Assembly: GCA_039025395.1 (NCBI GenBank)
Contig: JBCCOK010000009.1
Coordinates: 42,046-106,045, forward strand
Reading direction: 5' to 3'
DNA from: Hoeflea_A sp039025395
Lineage (GTDB): Bacteria; Pseudomonadota; Alphaproteobacteria; Rhizobiales; Rhizobiaceae
DNA: 64,000 nt
The position numbers and the translations under genes are program-made. The notes beneath the pieces are model-generated. The model made no database searches. It had not been told where the DNA came from and worked only from the letters and a program-made list of their open reading frames with translations. Below, piece after piece: positions 50,500 through 59,977 of this stretch. Numbering within the stretch: position 1 is the stretch's first letter; each line of letters begins with the position of its first letter.

Positions 50500-51186
50500 A
50501 TGCCGGTCCTCGACATGACGACATGCCCGCTGCGCGAGGTTAATGCGACACTGCAGGCGCACAAGGCCGGTACCAACGAAACCGAATGGGAGGTCCTCAA
50601 TCCGCGCGGTTCGCATGCGGTGGCCGTCGGCCTCGACGGGCCGTTGACGGTGAGCGTGCGGGGCAGCACGGGTTACTATTGCGCCGGCATGAACAAGGAA
50701 GCGACAGTCCTCATCGAAGGGTCGGCCGGACCCGGCGTTGCCGAAAACATGATGTCCGGCAAAGTGATTATCGATGGCGATGCCAGCCAATATGCCGGCG
50801 CGACCGGACGCGGCGGCACGCTGGTGATCAAGGGCAACGCCTCCTCGCGCTGCGGAATTTCGATGAAAGGCATCGACATCATCGTGCACGGCAATGTCGG
50901 GCATATGTCCGCCTTCATGGCCCAGGCCGGCAATCTGGTGGTGTGCGGGGATGCCGGCGAGGCGCTCGGCGACAGTCTTTACGAGGCGCGCCTGTTCGTC
51001 AAAGGCACGGTCAGGTCTCTTGGCGCAGACTGCATCGAAAAGGATATGCGGCCCGAGCACCTGGAGCTGTTAGACGACCTGCTACGGCGCGGCGAGGTGA
51101 GCGGTGCAAAACCGGAAGAGTTCCGACGGTATGGATCTGCGCGGCAGCTCTACAATTTCAATATCGACAATATCGATGCCTATTAG
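50500..51186 (+). CDS. glxC: GXGXG-domain protein GlxC
   Basis: A 228-residue right-handed beta-helix protein corresponding to the GXGXG (alpha subunit C-terminal) domain of glutamate synthase. Repeated G-rich turns are seen (GSAGPGVAENMMSGKVIIDGDASQYAGATGRGGTLVIKGNASSRCGISMKG). It is a structural/partner subunit of the split glutamate synthase-like complex. It starts three bases after the glxB stop. Confidence 0.88.
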   Translation: MPVLDMTTCPLREVNATLQAHKAGTNETEWEVLNPRGSHAVAVGLDGPLTVSVRGSTGYYCAGMNKEATVLIEGSAGPGVAENMMSGKVIIDGDASQYAGATGRGGTLVIKGNASSRCGISMKGIDIIVHGNVGHMSAFMAQAGNLVVCGDAGEALGDSLYEARLFVKGTVRSLGADCIEKDMRPEHLELLDDLLRRGEVSGAKPEEFRRYGSARQLYNFNIDNIDAY

Positions 51187-51195
51187 AGACGCATC

Positions 51196-52518
51196 ATGAC
51201 AAAACCGAACACCTATCCGCGTCAGCCATCGGCCTTCGATCCGTACACCAATTCCGAGATACGTCGGGCGGCGGCGACAGGCATTTACGATATCCGCGGC
51301 GGCGGAGCCAAACGCTACGTGCCGAATTTCGACGACCTGCTTTTTCTTGGCGCATCGATGTCGCGGTATCCGCTTGAGGGCTACCGCGAGACCTGCAACA
51401 CCAAGGTGGCGATCGGGACGCGGCATGCAAAAACGCCGATCGAGCTGGATATTCCGATTACCATTGCCGGGATGAGTTTCGGCGCTCTTTCAGGCCCCGC
51501 CAAAGAAGCGCTCGGCCGGGGCGCCTCGGCCGCCGGTACATCGACTACGACCGGTGACGGGGGCATGACAGCGGAGGAACGGGTTCATTCCGACAGGCTC
51601 GTCTACCAGCTTTTGCCGTCGCGCTACGGCATGAACCCGGACGACCTGCGACGCGCCGACGCAATCGAAGTCGTGGTCGGACAGGGCGCAAAACCCGGCG
51701 GCGGCGGCATGCTTCTCGGCCAGAAAATCAGCGACCGGGTCGCCGAAATGCGCGATCTGCCGAAGGGGATCGACCAGCGATCCGCATGCCGGCATCCCGA
51801 CTGGACCGGGCCGGATGATCTTGAAATCAAGATCCTTGAACTGCGCGAGATTACCGGCTGGGAAAAGCCCATCTACGTGAAGATCGCCGGTTCGCGCCCC
51901 TATTACGACACTGCCCTTGCGGTCAAGGCGGGTGCCGATGCGGTGGTGCTCGACGGAATGCAGGGGGGAACGGCAGCGACACAGGAAGTCTTTATCGAGC
52001 ATGTCGGCCAGCCGACGCTTGCCTGCGTTCGACCGGCTGTACAGGCGCTTCAGGATCTCGGCGTGCACCGCGACGTTCAGCTCATTCTCTCCGGCGGTAT
52101 TCGCAACGGTGCCGATGTCGCCAAGGCGATGGCACTCGGCGCGGACGCCGTATCCATCGGCACGGCGGCCATGATCGCCATCGGCGACAATGATCCGCGA
52201 TGGGAAGACGAGTACCGTCAGCTCGGCAGTACGGCCGGCGCCTATGATGACTGGCACGAGGGACTCGATCCGGCCGGGATCACCACTCAGGATCCGGAGC
52301 TTGAAAAGCGGCTTGATCCGGTGGCCGCCGGACGCCGGCTGGCGAACTACCTCAAGGTTATGACACTCGAGGCGCAGACCATTGCGCGGGCATGCGGCAA
52401 AAGCGATCTGCGCAATCTGGAACCGGAAGATTTGTGTGCGCTGACGATAGAAGCGGCGGCAATGGCGGGCGTGCCACTGGCCGGTACCGACTGGATTCCC
52501 GGTCGGTCAAGCGATTGA
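51196..52518 (+). CDS. glxD: FMN-binding glutamate synthase-like protein GlxD
   Basis: A 440-residue protein equal to the FMN/synthase domain of glutamate synthase. It shows FGALSGPAKEALGRGASAAGTSTTTGDGG, KPGGGGMLLGQKIS, YVKIAGSRPYYDTALAVKAGADAVVLDGMQGGTAATQE and the flavin-phosphate region SGGIRNGADVAKAMALGADAVSIGT. A cysteine cluster typical of the 3Fe-4S site of GltB is not obvious. Together with GlxB and GlxC it should form a split amido-transfer enzyme such as N-methylglutamate synthase or a GOGAT-like complex. Confidence 0.9.
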   Translation: MTKPNTYPRQPSAFDPYTNSEIRRAAATGIYDIRGGGAKRYVPNFDDLLFLGASMSRYPLEGYRETCNTKVAIGTRHAKTPIELDIPITIAGMSFGALSGPAKEALGRGASAAGTSTTTGDGGMTAEERVHSDRLVYQLLPSRYGMNPDDLRRADAIEVVVGQGAKPGGGGMLLGQKISDRVAEMRDLPKGIDQRSACRHPDWTGPDDLEIKILELREITGWEKPIYVKIAGSRPYYDTALAVKAGADAVVLDGMQGGTAATQEVFIEHVGQPTLACVRPAVQALQDLGVHRDVQLILSGGIRNGADVAKAMALGADAVSIGTAAMIAIGDNDPRWEDEYRQLGSTAGAYDDWHEGLDPAGITTQDPELEKRLDPVAAGRRLANYLKVMTLEAQTIARACGKSDLRNLEPEDLCALTIEAAAMAGVPLAGTDWIPGRSSD

Positions 52519-52556
52519 GCGTGGGCGAAGGCAAAAAGGAACACTGGGAGCACAAT

Positions 52557-53864
52557 ATGGGCAAAGATCTGGCGTCCTTTGCGAAGGCAAACGGCATCAA
52601 ATACTTCATGATTTCTTTCACCGACCTGTTTGGCGGCCAACGCGCCAAGCTGGTGCCAACGGAGGTGATCGGCGAAATGCAGGAGGAAGGCGCCGGTTTT
52701 GCGGGCTTTGCCGCCTATCTGGACATGACGCCGGCCCATCCCGACATGCTCGCGATTCCCGACCCCGACAGCGTTGTCCAGCTTCCCTGGAAACCGGACG
52801 TCGCCTGGGTGGCAGGCGATTGCATCATGGATGGCGAAGCGGTGGCCCAGGCGCCGCGCAACACGCTGAAGCGACTGGTCTCCGATGCGGCGTCCGAAGG
52901 CCTGCGCATCAAGACCGGTATCGAGGCGGAGTATTTTCTGACGAGCATGGACGGAACGCAGATTTCGGACCCTTACGATACGGCGGCAAAACCGTGCTAC
53001 GACCAGCAAGCCTTGATGCGGCGCTACGATGTGATCGCCGAAATTTGCGACCACATGTTGCAAATGGGTTGGGGGCCCTATCAGAACGACCATGAGGACG
53101 CCAATGGCCAGTTCGAGATGAACTTCGACTTCGACGATGCGCTGGCGACGGCAGACAAGCATTCCTTCTTCAAGTTCATGGTCAAATCGGTCGCCGAAAA
53201 GCATGGCTTGCGCGCAACCTTCATGCCGAAACCGTTCGAAAACCTTACCGGCAACGGGTGTCACACGCATATCTCGGCCTGGGATGAAAACGGGACCCAG
53301 AACATCTTCGTCGATGATGCCGATGAACTCGGGCTTTCGGCCACCGCCAGACACTTTCTCGGCGGCATCATGCAGCACGCAACCGGCATGACGGCGATCA
53401 CCAACCCGACGGTCAACTCCTACAAGCGCATCAACGCACCGGTGACCCTGTCGGGTGCTACATGGGCGCCCAATACCGTAACATGGAGCGGCAACAACCG
53501 CACGCACATGGTGCGTGTTCCGGGGCCCGGCCGTTTCGAATTGCGGCTCGCCGACGGTGCGGCCAACCCGTATTTGCTGCAAGCTGCGATCATCGCGGCG
53601 GGGCTTTCCGGGATCCGCTCGAAGGCGGATCCGGGTAAACGCTACGACATGGACATGTATGCCGAGGGGCATCTGGCAAGTGACGCACCGCGCCTGCCGC
53701 TCAACCTGCTCGATGCGCTGCGCGCATTCGATGGCAATGCCGAGCTAAAGGCGCTGCTTGGGGAAGATTTCAGCGCCGCATTCCTGAAACTCAAGAACCA
53801 GGAATGGAACAGCTACGTATCGCATTTCTCTAACTGGGAGCGCGAACACACGTTGGACGTTTGA
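52557..53864 (+). CDS. glnT: type III glutamine synthetase-like ligase GlnT
   Basis: A 435-residue glutamine synthetase family enzyme of the GlnT/GmaS group, which joins glutamate with ammonia or methylamine using ATP. The core motifs are present: the ExE metal ligands in KTGIEAEYFL, NGCHTHIS, and NNRTHMVRVPGPGRFELRLADGAANPYL. It follows glxD by 38 bases in the same operon. In Rhizobiales glxBCD-glnT occurs together; in methylotrophs the equivalents belong to the N-methylglutamate pathway. Which amine is used here is undetermined. Confidence 0.9.
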   Translation: MGKDLASFAKANGIKYFMISFTDLFGGQRAKLVPTEVIGEMQEEGAGFAGFAAYLDMTPAHPDMLAIPDPDSVVQLPWKPDVAWVAGDCIMDGEAVAQAPRNTLKRLVSDAASEGLRIKTGIEAEYFLTSMDGTQISDPYDTAAKPCYDQQALMRRYDVIAEICDHMLQMGWGPYQNDHEDANGQFEMNFDFDDALATADKHSFFKFMVKSVAEKHGLRATFMPKPFENLTGNGCHTHISAWDENGTQNIFVDDADELGLSATARHFLGGIMQHATGMTAITNPTVNSYKRINAPVTLSGATWAPNTVTWSGNNRTHMVRVPGPGRFELRLADGAANPYLLQAAIIAAGLSGIRSKADPGKRYDMDMYAEGHLASDAPRLPLNLLDALRAFDGNAELKALLGEDFSAAFLKLKNQEWNSYVSHFSNWEREHTLDV

Positions 53865-53912
53865 ACGGGTGGCTTGCCGTCGAGCAATAAGTCACGGAAC
53901 TTCGACGTCACG

Positions 53913-55628
53913 TTACCCTTGACTGGCCAAGGTTGCCGCCGCGCCGGGTGCGCCGAAGGCAGGTACGGGCGACCAATCGGGCAGTTCCGGCAGCGGTTCG
54001 GGCGCGTGCCCGGCAAATGCGCCCTTGCCATGCACGATCTTGCCGCCGCTCAATGTGAGGTCGGCCGAAATCTCCGTGATTTCTTCTTCGGCAACAGCAT
54101 AGTAGTCACGGTCGAGGACGGCCAGATCCGCGAATTGACCCACCTTGATCTGGCCCTTCACCCCTTCTTCGCGGCTGAACCAAGCGCCCGCGACCGTCCA
54201 GTGCCGGAGCGCTTCGTCCCTGCTGAGACGGTTTTCGGGCGTCCAGATCACCTCGCCGCCGCGCCCGCGGCCCGACACGGCCCAATGGATCGCCAGCCAT
54301 GGATTGTACGACGACACGCGCGTTGCATCGGTACCGGCGGCCAGCGGCGCACCGGAAGCCATCATCTTTCTGACAGGCATGACCTCGCGTAGGGCCGCCT
54401 CCCCGTAACGATCCTTGTAGGCGTTCACCTGAAAGGCGATGCGGTTTTGGTAGGAGATACCTCCGCCCAGCCGCGCGACCCATTCCATCGTCGCTTCGCT
54501 GACCGTTTCACCGTGATCAAAGATCCAGTTGAGCTCGTCCAGCCCCTTGTCCTGTCCGACGTCCTCAATGAGCGAAAGCAGCCGGTGCGCACTCTCCTCA
54601 TAGGTACAGTGGAAGCGGATGGGCCAACGGTTTTCGAAAAGAAATTCGAGCACGGGGCGCAGATCGCCCTCCATGCGCCGCGGCAGGGTGGGTCTCGGGT
54701 AGGAGAAATCCTCGAAATCATAAGCCGAGGCGACGAGCATCTCGCCGGCACCGACGCATTTGAGATAGGCGTCGCCTTGATCAGGCTTGACGATATCATT
54801 CCAGCGCTTGAAATCATCGAGTTCAAAGAGCGGGCGCTGGGCGAAAAGCTGGTAGCCGATGCGGACGGTTTGCTCGCCACGGCGGTTGAGTTCCGAAATC
54901 ACACCGTAATCGTCCGGATAGTTCAGAAAACCGCCGGCGCAATCGAGAGCCGACGTCAGACCCAGACCATTGAGCGCCCTGAAATAGTGTTTTGTCGACG
55001 TGATCTGCTGTTCGAAGTCAAGCTTCGGCGCCATGTCGAGAAGTGCATAGAGCGGCTGGGCGTTGGGACGCGCAAGAGCAAGGCCAGTCGGATTGCCATT
55101 GTCATCGCGTTCAAGGCGACCCGACACGAAGGGCTCGTAGAAATGGCTGTCGATGCCAAGCGCGCGCAATGCAGCCTTGTTCAGCCAGGCCCGGTCATAC
55201 AAATGCAGCACATAAACCGGCACGTCCGGTGAAACGGCGTTGATCTCCTCGAGCGTCGGCAACCGTTTTTCAGCAAACTGATCGGACGACCAGCCGCCGA
55301 CGACCCGGATCCACTGACCTGCGGGCGTGCGCTGTGCCTGCGCCTTGAGCATGGCGAGGCCATCGGCCAGAGAAGGCACGTGATCCCATCTCAACTCCAT
55401 GGCGAAGTTGTTGCCCTGGCGGATGATGTGGGTGTGGCTGTCAATGAGCCCCGGTATGACGCGTTGCCCTTTCAGATCGATCGTTTCATCGGATCCGGCG
55501 TCCGCCAGAATATCAGCCGTCGAGCCGACAGCCGATATCTTGCCATCGGTAATGGCGACCGCTTCAACCTCCGGGTTCTCAGGGTCCATGGTCGTGATCT
55601 TGCCACCGTAGAGGATCAAATCGGCCAT
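53913..55628 (-). CDS. YtcJ-type amidohydrolase, cytosolic
   Basis: A 571-residue member of the amidohydrolase 3 (YtcJ) family. Metal ligands are recognisable: HTH (65-67), the probable carboxylated lysine in LKCVGAGE, histidines in RFHCTYEES and IFDHGETVS, and the aspartate in AAGTDATRV. No signal peptide. It is the last of a three-gene leftward operon with a Tat-exported paralogue and an isochorismatase-family enzyme. Family members hydrolyse amide bonds of unknown substrates. The ATG at 55628 follows an aaggagcaggtg ribosome site. Confidence 0.88.
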   Translation of the reverse strand: MADLILYGGKITTMDPENPEVEAVAITDGKISAVGSTADILADAGSDETIDLKGQRVIPGLIDSHTHIIRQGNNFAMELRWDHVPSLADGLAMLKAQAQRTPAGQWIRVVGGWSSDQFAEKRLPTLEEINAVSPDVPVYVLHLYDRAWLNKAALRALGIDSHFYEPFVSGRLERDDNGNPTGLALARPNAQPLYALLDMAPKLDFEQQITSTKHYFRALNGLGLTSALDCAGGFLNYPDDYGVISELNRRGEQTVRIGYQLFAQRPLFELDDFKRWNDIVKPDQGDAYLKCVGAGEMLVASAYDFEDFSYPRPTLPRRMEGDLRPVLEFLFENRWPIRFHCTYEESAHRLLSLIEDVGQDKGLDELNWIFDHGETVSEATMEWVARLGGGISYQNRIAFQVNAYKDRYGEAALREVMPVRKMMASGAPLAAGTDATRVSSYNPWLAIHWAVSGRGRGGEVIWTPENRLSRDEALRHWTVAGAWFSREEGVKGQIKVGQFADLAVLDRDYYAVAEEEITEISADLTLSGGKIVHGKGAFAGHAPEPLPELPDWSPVPAFGAPGAAATLASQG

Positions 55629-55705
55629 CACCTGCTCCTTCGTTCGTTCTGTTCAGGCTGATTATGGGGCGCGGTCAGGCCGCGCCAACCATTTGAACCC
55701 GTCAA

Positions 55706-57490
55706 TCAGCCTTGCTGCAGAATGACCGGCGACCAATCCGGGCTGACCGGCGGGATATGCTGCAGATCCTTCGTCGCAAATGCGCCGCTGCCATGGACAA
55801 CCTTGCCGCCAAGAACGGTCAGTTCGGACTGGAGCCGGGCGATTTCGGCGTCGGTCACTGTAAAGTAGTCCCGGTCGAGGACCGCGAAGTCGCCAAGCTG
55901 ACCCGCCGTGATTGCGCCCTTTCTGCCGGCGTCGCCGGTAAACCAGGCCGAACCGGTCGTCCAAAGCCGCAAGGCCTCTTCCCGGCTCAACAGATTGGCA
56001 TCGTCATACATGGGCATTCCGCCGCGCGACAGTCCCGTTGTCATCCACTGGATCGAGTACCACGGATTGAAGGATGTCACGCGCGTTGCATCCGTGCCAC
56101 CACCGACGGGTACGCCCAGATCGAGAATGGCGCGGAAATTTGGCGTCATCTTCAGCGCCTCGGCGCCGTAATTGGCGACGAAATCCTCCGCCTGAAACTG
56201 GATACGGTTTTGCAGCGCGATGCCGCCGCCCAATTCGGCGATACGCTCCAGGTTCTGCTGGCTGAAGGTCTCGACATGGTCGATAAACCAGCCGGGCGTC
56301 AGGCCCGCACCCCTGGCAACCGCCTCATAGACGGGCAGCAGGCGATCGCCGGTCTGATTATAGGTGACATGCTGGCGGAAGGGCCAACCGCCCTCTCCCA
56401 GAACGGTCATGACCTGCTCCTGATAGGCTTCGGCATCCGTGTCGATGTCGGGCCGTGCGTCGGCGAAGATCTCGTAGTCATAGGAGGCCCAGGCCAGATT
56501 CTCGCCCGCCCCGACGAATTTGAGCATATCGTCTCCGGAACCGGCTCGTATGTCCGCCGTCCAGCGCCGGTAGTCCGACAGCTCCTCGCCCTTCGTCTGC
56601 GGGAATGAATGATAACCGATGCGGGTCGTCAGCAGCCCCTCATCGTGCAGCCAGCGAATGACCTTGTAGGGATCGGCGTCGGGAAACTCCATGCCGCCGC
56701 CGCCGGCATCCGATACCGAGGTCAGGCCAAGCCGGTTGAGCTCGTCGAAATATTGCAGCGAGCTGTTGATCTGGTCGCGGATCGACAGCTTCGGCGCGGC
56801 GTCAAGCGTCTTGTACATGACCAAGCCCGACGGCGCAGCGAGAACCCGGCCCGTCGCATTGCCGCCGGCGTCTTTCTCAATGATGCCGCCGGGATAGGTC
56901 GTGTGATCCGGCTGATCGTAGCCGAGATATTCCACCGCCTTGGTGTTGAGCAGCGTGAGTTTGTAGAGATGGTGGATCAGGACGGGATGGTTTGGCGCTA
57001 CGGCGTCCAGTTCGGCAATGGTCGGCAACCGCTTTTCCTTGAACTGGAACTCGCTGAAGCCGCCTGCCACGCGGACGAACTGGCCTTCCGGCGTGCGCTC
57101 GGCCTGCTGGCGCAGGAGATGCAGCGCCTCTTCAAGACTGTCGACACCGTCCCAGCGCACTTCGAGATTGTAATTGACCGCGCCGCGAATGGCATGGGTG
57201 TGGCTGTCGTTGAGGCCCGGAATGACGCGCTGGCCGCGCGCATCAATGACTTGCGTGAAAGGCCCGACGCGGGCACGTATTTCATCGTCGGACCCGACGG
57301 CTGTGAAAACGCCGTCCCGTACTGCAAGCGCGCTCGCCTCCGGCCGCTGCGGATCCATTGTCGTGATACGGCCATTCACCAAAACAAGGTCGGCCGCGCC
57401 AGACTGCGCAAGTGCTGCCTGCGGCGCCAGCAGGAACATCCCTGCCATGGCGCCGCCAAGCCGCAGCGAGTCTCTTCGTGTCATGCCCAT
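55706..57490 (-). CDS. YtcJ-type amidohydrolase with Tat signal
   Basis: A 594-residue amidohydrolase 3 family protein with a twin-arginine signal at its start (TRRDSLRLGG then a hydrophobic stretch ending AALA-QS), so it acts in the periplasm. The metal ligands match its cytosolic neighbour: SHTHAIRG, LKFVGAGEN, RQHVTYNQ, FIDHVETFS and GGTDATRV. Length after cleavage is like the neighbour and the two align along their whole length. An aaggag ribosome site fits the ATG at 57490; a longer upstream frame is not family-like. Confidence 0.88.
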   Translation of the reverse strand: MGMTRRDSLRLGGAMAGMFLLAPQAALAQSGAADLVLVNGRITTMDPQRPEASALAVRDGVFTAVGSDDEIRARVGPFTQVIDARGQRVIPGLNDSHTHAIRGAVNYNLEVRWDGVDSLEEALHLLRQQAERTPEGQFVRVAGGFSEFQFKEKRLPTIAELDAVAPNHPVLIHHLYKLTLLNTKAVEYLGYDQPDHTTYPGGIIEKDAGGNATGRVLAAPSGLVMYKTLDAAPKLSIRDQINSSLQYFDELNRLGLTSVSDAGGGGMEFPDADPYKVIRWLHDEGLLTTRIGYHSFPQTKGEELSDYRRWTADIRAGSGDDMLKFVGAGENLAWASYDYEIFADARPDIDTDAEAYQEQVMTVLGEGGWPFRQHVTYNQTGDRLLPVYEAVARGAGLTPGWFIDHVETFSQQNLERIAELGGGIALQNRIQFQAEDFVANYGAEALKMTPNFRAILDLGVPVGGGTDATRVTSFNPWYSIQWMTTGLSRGGMPMYDDANLLSREEALRLWTTGSAWFTGDAGRKGAITAGQLGDFAVLDRDYFTVTDAEIARLQSELTVLGGKVVHGSGAFATKDLQHIPPVSPDWSPVILQQG

Positions 57491-57516
57491 CATCTTACTC
57501 CTTGATCTAAAGCCGA

Positions 57517-57530
57517 GGCCGCGCGCGGCC
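57517..57530. other. GC-rich palindrome between operon genes
   Basis: GGCCGCGCGCGGCC is a perfect 14-base palindrome in the short gap between the isochorismatase and exported amidohydrolase genes. It could form a hairpin in the transcript and modulate downstream expression; it is not followed by a clear T run. Confidence 0.4.
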
Positions 57531-57542
57531 CCGGACGCGTCG

Positions 57543-58196
57543 TTACTGCGCCGCAGCACCCGCCTCGGAGGCGTGTTCGCCGAGCGCCCATTTCGAAAAC
57601 TGAACCTGAATGCCGTAAGGTGTATGGCGCTTGAGAATGTCCATGACACCGTCATAGGTCTCCGTCCTTGCCCAATCCTGTTGCAGCTCGAAGACCGTTT
57701 GCAGTGAGGTGACCGGTACCGCGCCGGCCATTTCGAGGCGGGAAACGGCGCGTTCATGTGCCTCGATGCTGGTATCGCCGCAGGCATCGGTCGGTATGTA
57801 CATTTCATACCCTTGCCCAAGCATGTCGAGCGTCGGGAATGTCACGCAAGCGGACGTCCAGAGGCCGGCAAGGACGATTTTCTTTCGGCCAGTCGTCTCA
57901 ATGGCACTGCGGAAATCCGCATCGAGCCAGGAATTGATCGATGTACGGTCAATGACGTTCAAGCCCGGGAACAAATCCGTCACTTCGGGCATAAACGGCC
58001 CGGAGAAACTGTCCTTGGCAACGGTCGTGATCACCGTCGGCAATCCGAACACGCGCGCTGCCCGCGCCAACGTCTGGACATTATGCATAACCGTCAGACG
58101 ATCGTGGCTTTGCACGCCCTGGTACATGGCCGGCTGAAAATCGACAAGCACAAGCACGCAATTGTCTGGTTTCAGCATTTCATGATATTCATTCAT
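57543..58196 (-). CDS. isochorismatase-family hydrolase, YcaC-like
   Basis: A 217-residue cysteine hydrolase of the isochorismatase-like superfamily. The nucleophile cysteine is in SACVTFPT (LWTSACVTF), the catalytic Asp in VLVDFQPA, and the Lys in TTVAKDSF. It resembles YcaC, a hydrolase of unknown natural substrate. The start at 58196 has an aggagag ribosome site. It is the first gene of the operon with the two amidohydrolases and is divergent from the AraC regulator. Confidence 0.88.
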   Translation of the reverse strand: MNEYHEMLKPDNCVLVLVDFQPAMYQGVQSHDRLTVMHNVQTLARAARVFGLPTVITTVAKDSFSGPFMPEVTDLFPGLNVIDRTSINSWLDADFRSAIETTGRKKIVLAGLWTSACVTFPTLDMLGQGYEMYIPTDACGDTSIEAHERAVSRLEMAGAVPVTSLQTVFELQQDWARTETYDGVMDILKRHTPYGIQVQFSKWALGEHASEAGAAAQ

Positions 58197-58285
58197 AGTT
58201 TCTCTCCTCAAATCATCTTTTGCTTGGTTTTTGAGACTTCATTCGACGCAGAATGCCTCTCTTGGCCAGATTCGAGATAATTTCT

Positions 58286-58319
58286 CTGAAAGTGTTTGAC
58301 TTTCATTTGCTGTAATGAA
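58286..58319. promoter_or_regulatory. candidate operator in the isochorismatase/araC divergent region
   Basis: Overlapping inverted repeats TGAAAGT-gtttg-ACTTTCA (58286-58304) and TTTCAT-n7-ATGAAA (58301-58319) lie between the divergent hydrolase operon and the AraC gene. They are candidate binding sites for the AraC-type regulator. Confidence 0.5.
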
Positions 58320-58363
58320 ATTGCATGATTGTGCGATTTTTTGCCTATGACAGCGAGGCCTAA

Positions 58364-59350
58364 ATGACCATTGCGATGACCAAGCCCGCCCTTACGACCA
58401 CCCGGATATCGGGCATCGATGTCGCGACTGATCGCTATGTCAGCGTCAATGGTCCGCCGGTCACGGCAATGCCCAGCTGGGGGCTGACCACCAAAACCGC
58501 GGATGCGGAGTACCATTTGCACCCCGCCATCTGCTACGAGCTGCACTATTGCGTGCCTTTCTACATACTGGTGCATACCTTCAACGGCGCTCAGGGGCGT
58601 TTTGCTGTCGGTGATGAGCGACTCGGACATTGGGTTGCAGATGCGCAAGGTACCTGCCTCATACCGCCTGACCTGCCTATTCGTATCATCCAGGATACGC
58701 CTTTGGAGTTTCTCGGCATCGGCATTCATCCTGAGCGGTTCGACCGTGTAGCGAAGAACGCCTCGATCGAATGGCGCGGAATGACCGACATGTTCAAGAC
58801 GACGGACCCCGCGCTTGCTGCGGTGTGCTCCGAAATACGCCGCTGCATGATTGCCGAACCGCTTGGAACCGGCGATTTTCTCGACGCCCTGACCGATGCG
58901 CTTCTGACACGGCTCGTCACCTGGCATCTCACGCCGACCTCCGAGGAGGTTGAAGGTCCGGAAATCCTGTCGCCTGCTCTTGCGCGGCGCGTGGCGCAAA
59001 CCGTGGAAACGATGTTGGACAGGCCCATACGCGTGGCCGCTCTGGCCGAAGAAGCCGGGCTCAGCCGCGCGCATTTCTCGCGCGCCTTTGCCCATCGTTT
59101 CGGAATGCCGCCGCGCGATTACATTCGCTCTCGCAGGATTGCGCGGGCGCGCGCGATGCTGACCGATACGGTTCTCTCGGTTTCCGCCATCGCAATGGGT
59201 TGCGGGTTTGCCACGCCGTCGCATCTGACGACTGCCTTCAGACTCGAGCTCGGCCTGACGCCAACCGCCTACCGGCGAGCATTGAGGACGCATACGGCGA
59301 ACGTCGGAACCGACGCCGCGCCGGGGCAGGCCGCGCATGCTTCGACATAG
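58364..59350 (+). CDS. AraC family regulator
   Basis: A 328-residue activator. The N-terminal half is a small sensor/arm domain (about 20-180, with HPAICYELHYCVPFYILVHTF); the C-terminal two helix-turn-helix motifs are in ALARRVAQTVETMLDRPIRVAALAEEAGLSRAHFSRAFAHRFGMPPRDYIRSRRIARARAMLTDT... as in all AraC proteins. It lies opposite the isochorismatase/amidohydrolase operon, which it probably activates in response to a substrate. Confidence 0.9.
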   Translation: MTIAMTKPALTTTRISGIDVATDRYVSVNGPPVTAMPSWGLTTKTADAEYHLHPAICYELHYCVPFYILVHTFNGAQGRFAVGDERLGHWVADAQGTCLIPPDLPIRIIQDTPLEFLGIGIHPERFDRVAKNASIEWRGMTDMFKTTDPALAAVCSEIRRCMIAEPLGTGDFLDALTDALLTRLVTWHLTPTSEEVEGPEILSPALARRVAQTVETMLDRPIRVAALAEEAGLSRAHFSRAFAHRFGMPPRDYIRSRRIARARAMLTDTVLSVSAIAMGCGFATPSHLTTAFRLELGLTPTAYRRALRTHTANVGTDAAPGQAAHAST

Positions 59351-59571
59351 TATTGTCGCACCAACAGGCTTCACGGCAGACCGCAAGCCAACCGGATCAC
59401 GCGAAAGCCGGAACGGACCAGTCACCATTGTGTCGCCTGCCTTTGGTTAAATTCACACACGGAACCGCTCGCGCGGCCTTTGTCTGGCCTGCAGATATGA
59501 TCCGTATTTACGCAAGGGAAGAACGCACCATTTGGTAAGTGTGGGAGAAACTGTGTAGCGGAGATGAAAAA

Positions 59572-59919
59572 ATGAGCGAGCCATCAGTGAACGGTGATCC
59601 CATCCGGCAAAACTGTGCCCTCGACCGCGTGTTCAAACTCCTCGCCGGAGAATGGATGCCGCAGGTCATCTGGACGCTGGGCACCAACGGGCCGACCCGT
59701 TTCAACGATCTGCAGCGCCTGGTTGAAGGGATTTCGCCAAAGGTGCTGACGGAACGGTTGCGCCTCCTGGAGGCCGAGCAGGTTGTCGGGCGGCATCAGG
59801 AGCCTACGGTGCCGCCGAAGGTGACCTATTCACTGACCGCGAAAGGCCAGTCCCTGCACGAATCCTTCAAGGTGATGGAGAAATCGGCGAGCGACTGGTT
59901 TGACGAGGACCGGACGTAA
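59572..59919 (+). CDS. HxlR family transcriptional regulator
   Basis: A 115-residue winged-helix regulator of the HxlR group (DUF24). Its pattern is recognised in CALDRVFKLLAGEWMPQVIWTLGTNGPTRFNDLQRLVEGISPKVLTERLRLLEAEQVV, the typical N-terminal cysteine region and wing. HxlR proteins often sense aldehydes, hypochlorite or quinones through the cysteine. The ATG at 59572 follows a ggagatgaaaaa site. It stands before a histidine phosphatase gene on the same strand. Confidence 0.9.
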   Translation: MSEPSVNGDPIRQNCALDRVFKLLAGEWMPQVIWTLGTNGPTRFNDLQRLVEGISPKVLTERLRLLEAEQVVGRHQEPTVPPKVTYSLTAKGQSLHESFKVMEKSASDWFDEDRT

Positions 59920-59977
59920 ATTGTGTTGGCGGCGCCAAGGCGCGGGACACACAATGCAATCGAGGCACGAGCTAAAC

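Noticed and set aside
50134..51060. Leftward frame of 308 codons opposite glxB and glxC
   Set aside because: Antisense to well-supported genes, His/Arg-rich without domain motifs.
52347..53672. Leftward frame of 441 codons
   Set aside because: Antisense to the glnT gene and rich in Arg, His and Val; no family features.
55712..57505. Two rightward frames of 298 codons each
   Set aside because: Antisense to the Tat-exported amidohydrolase; no ribosome sites or domains.
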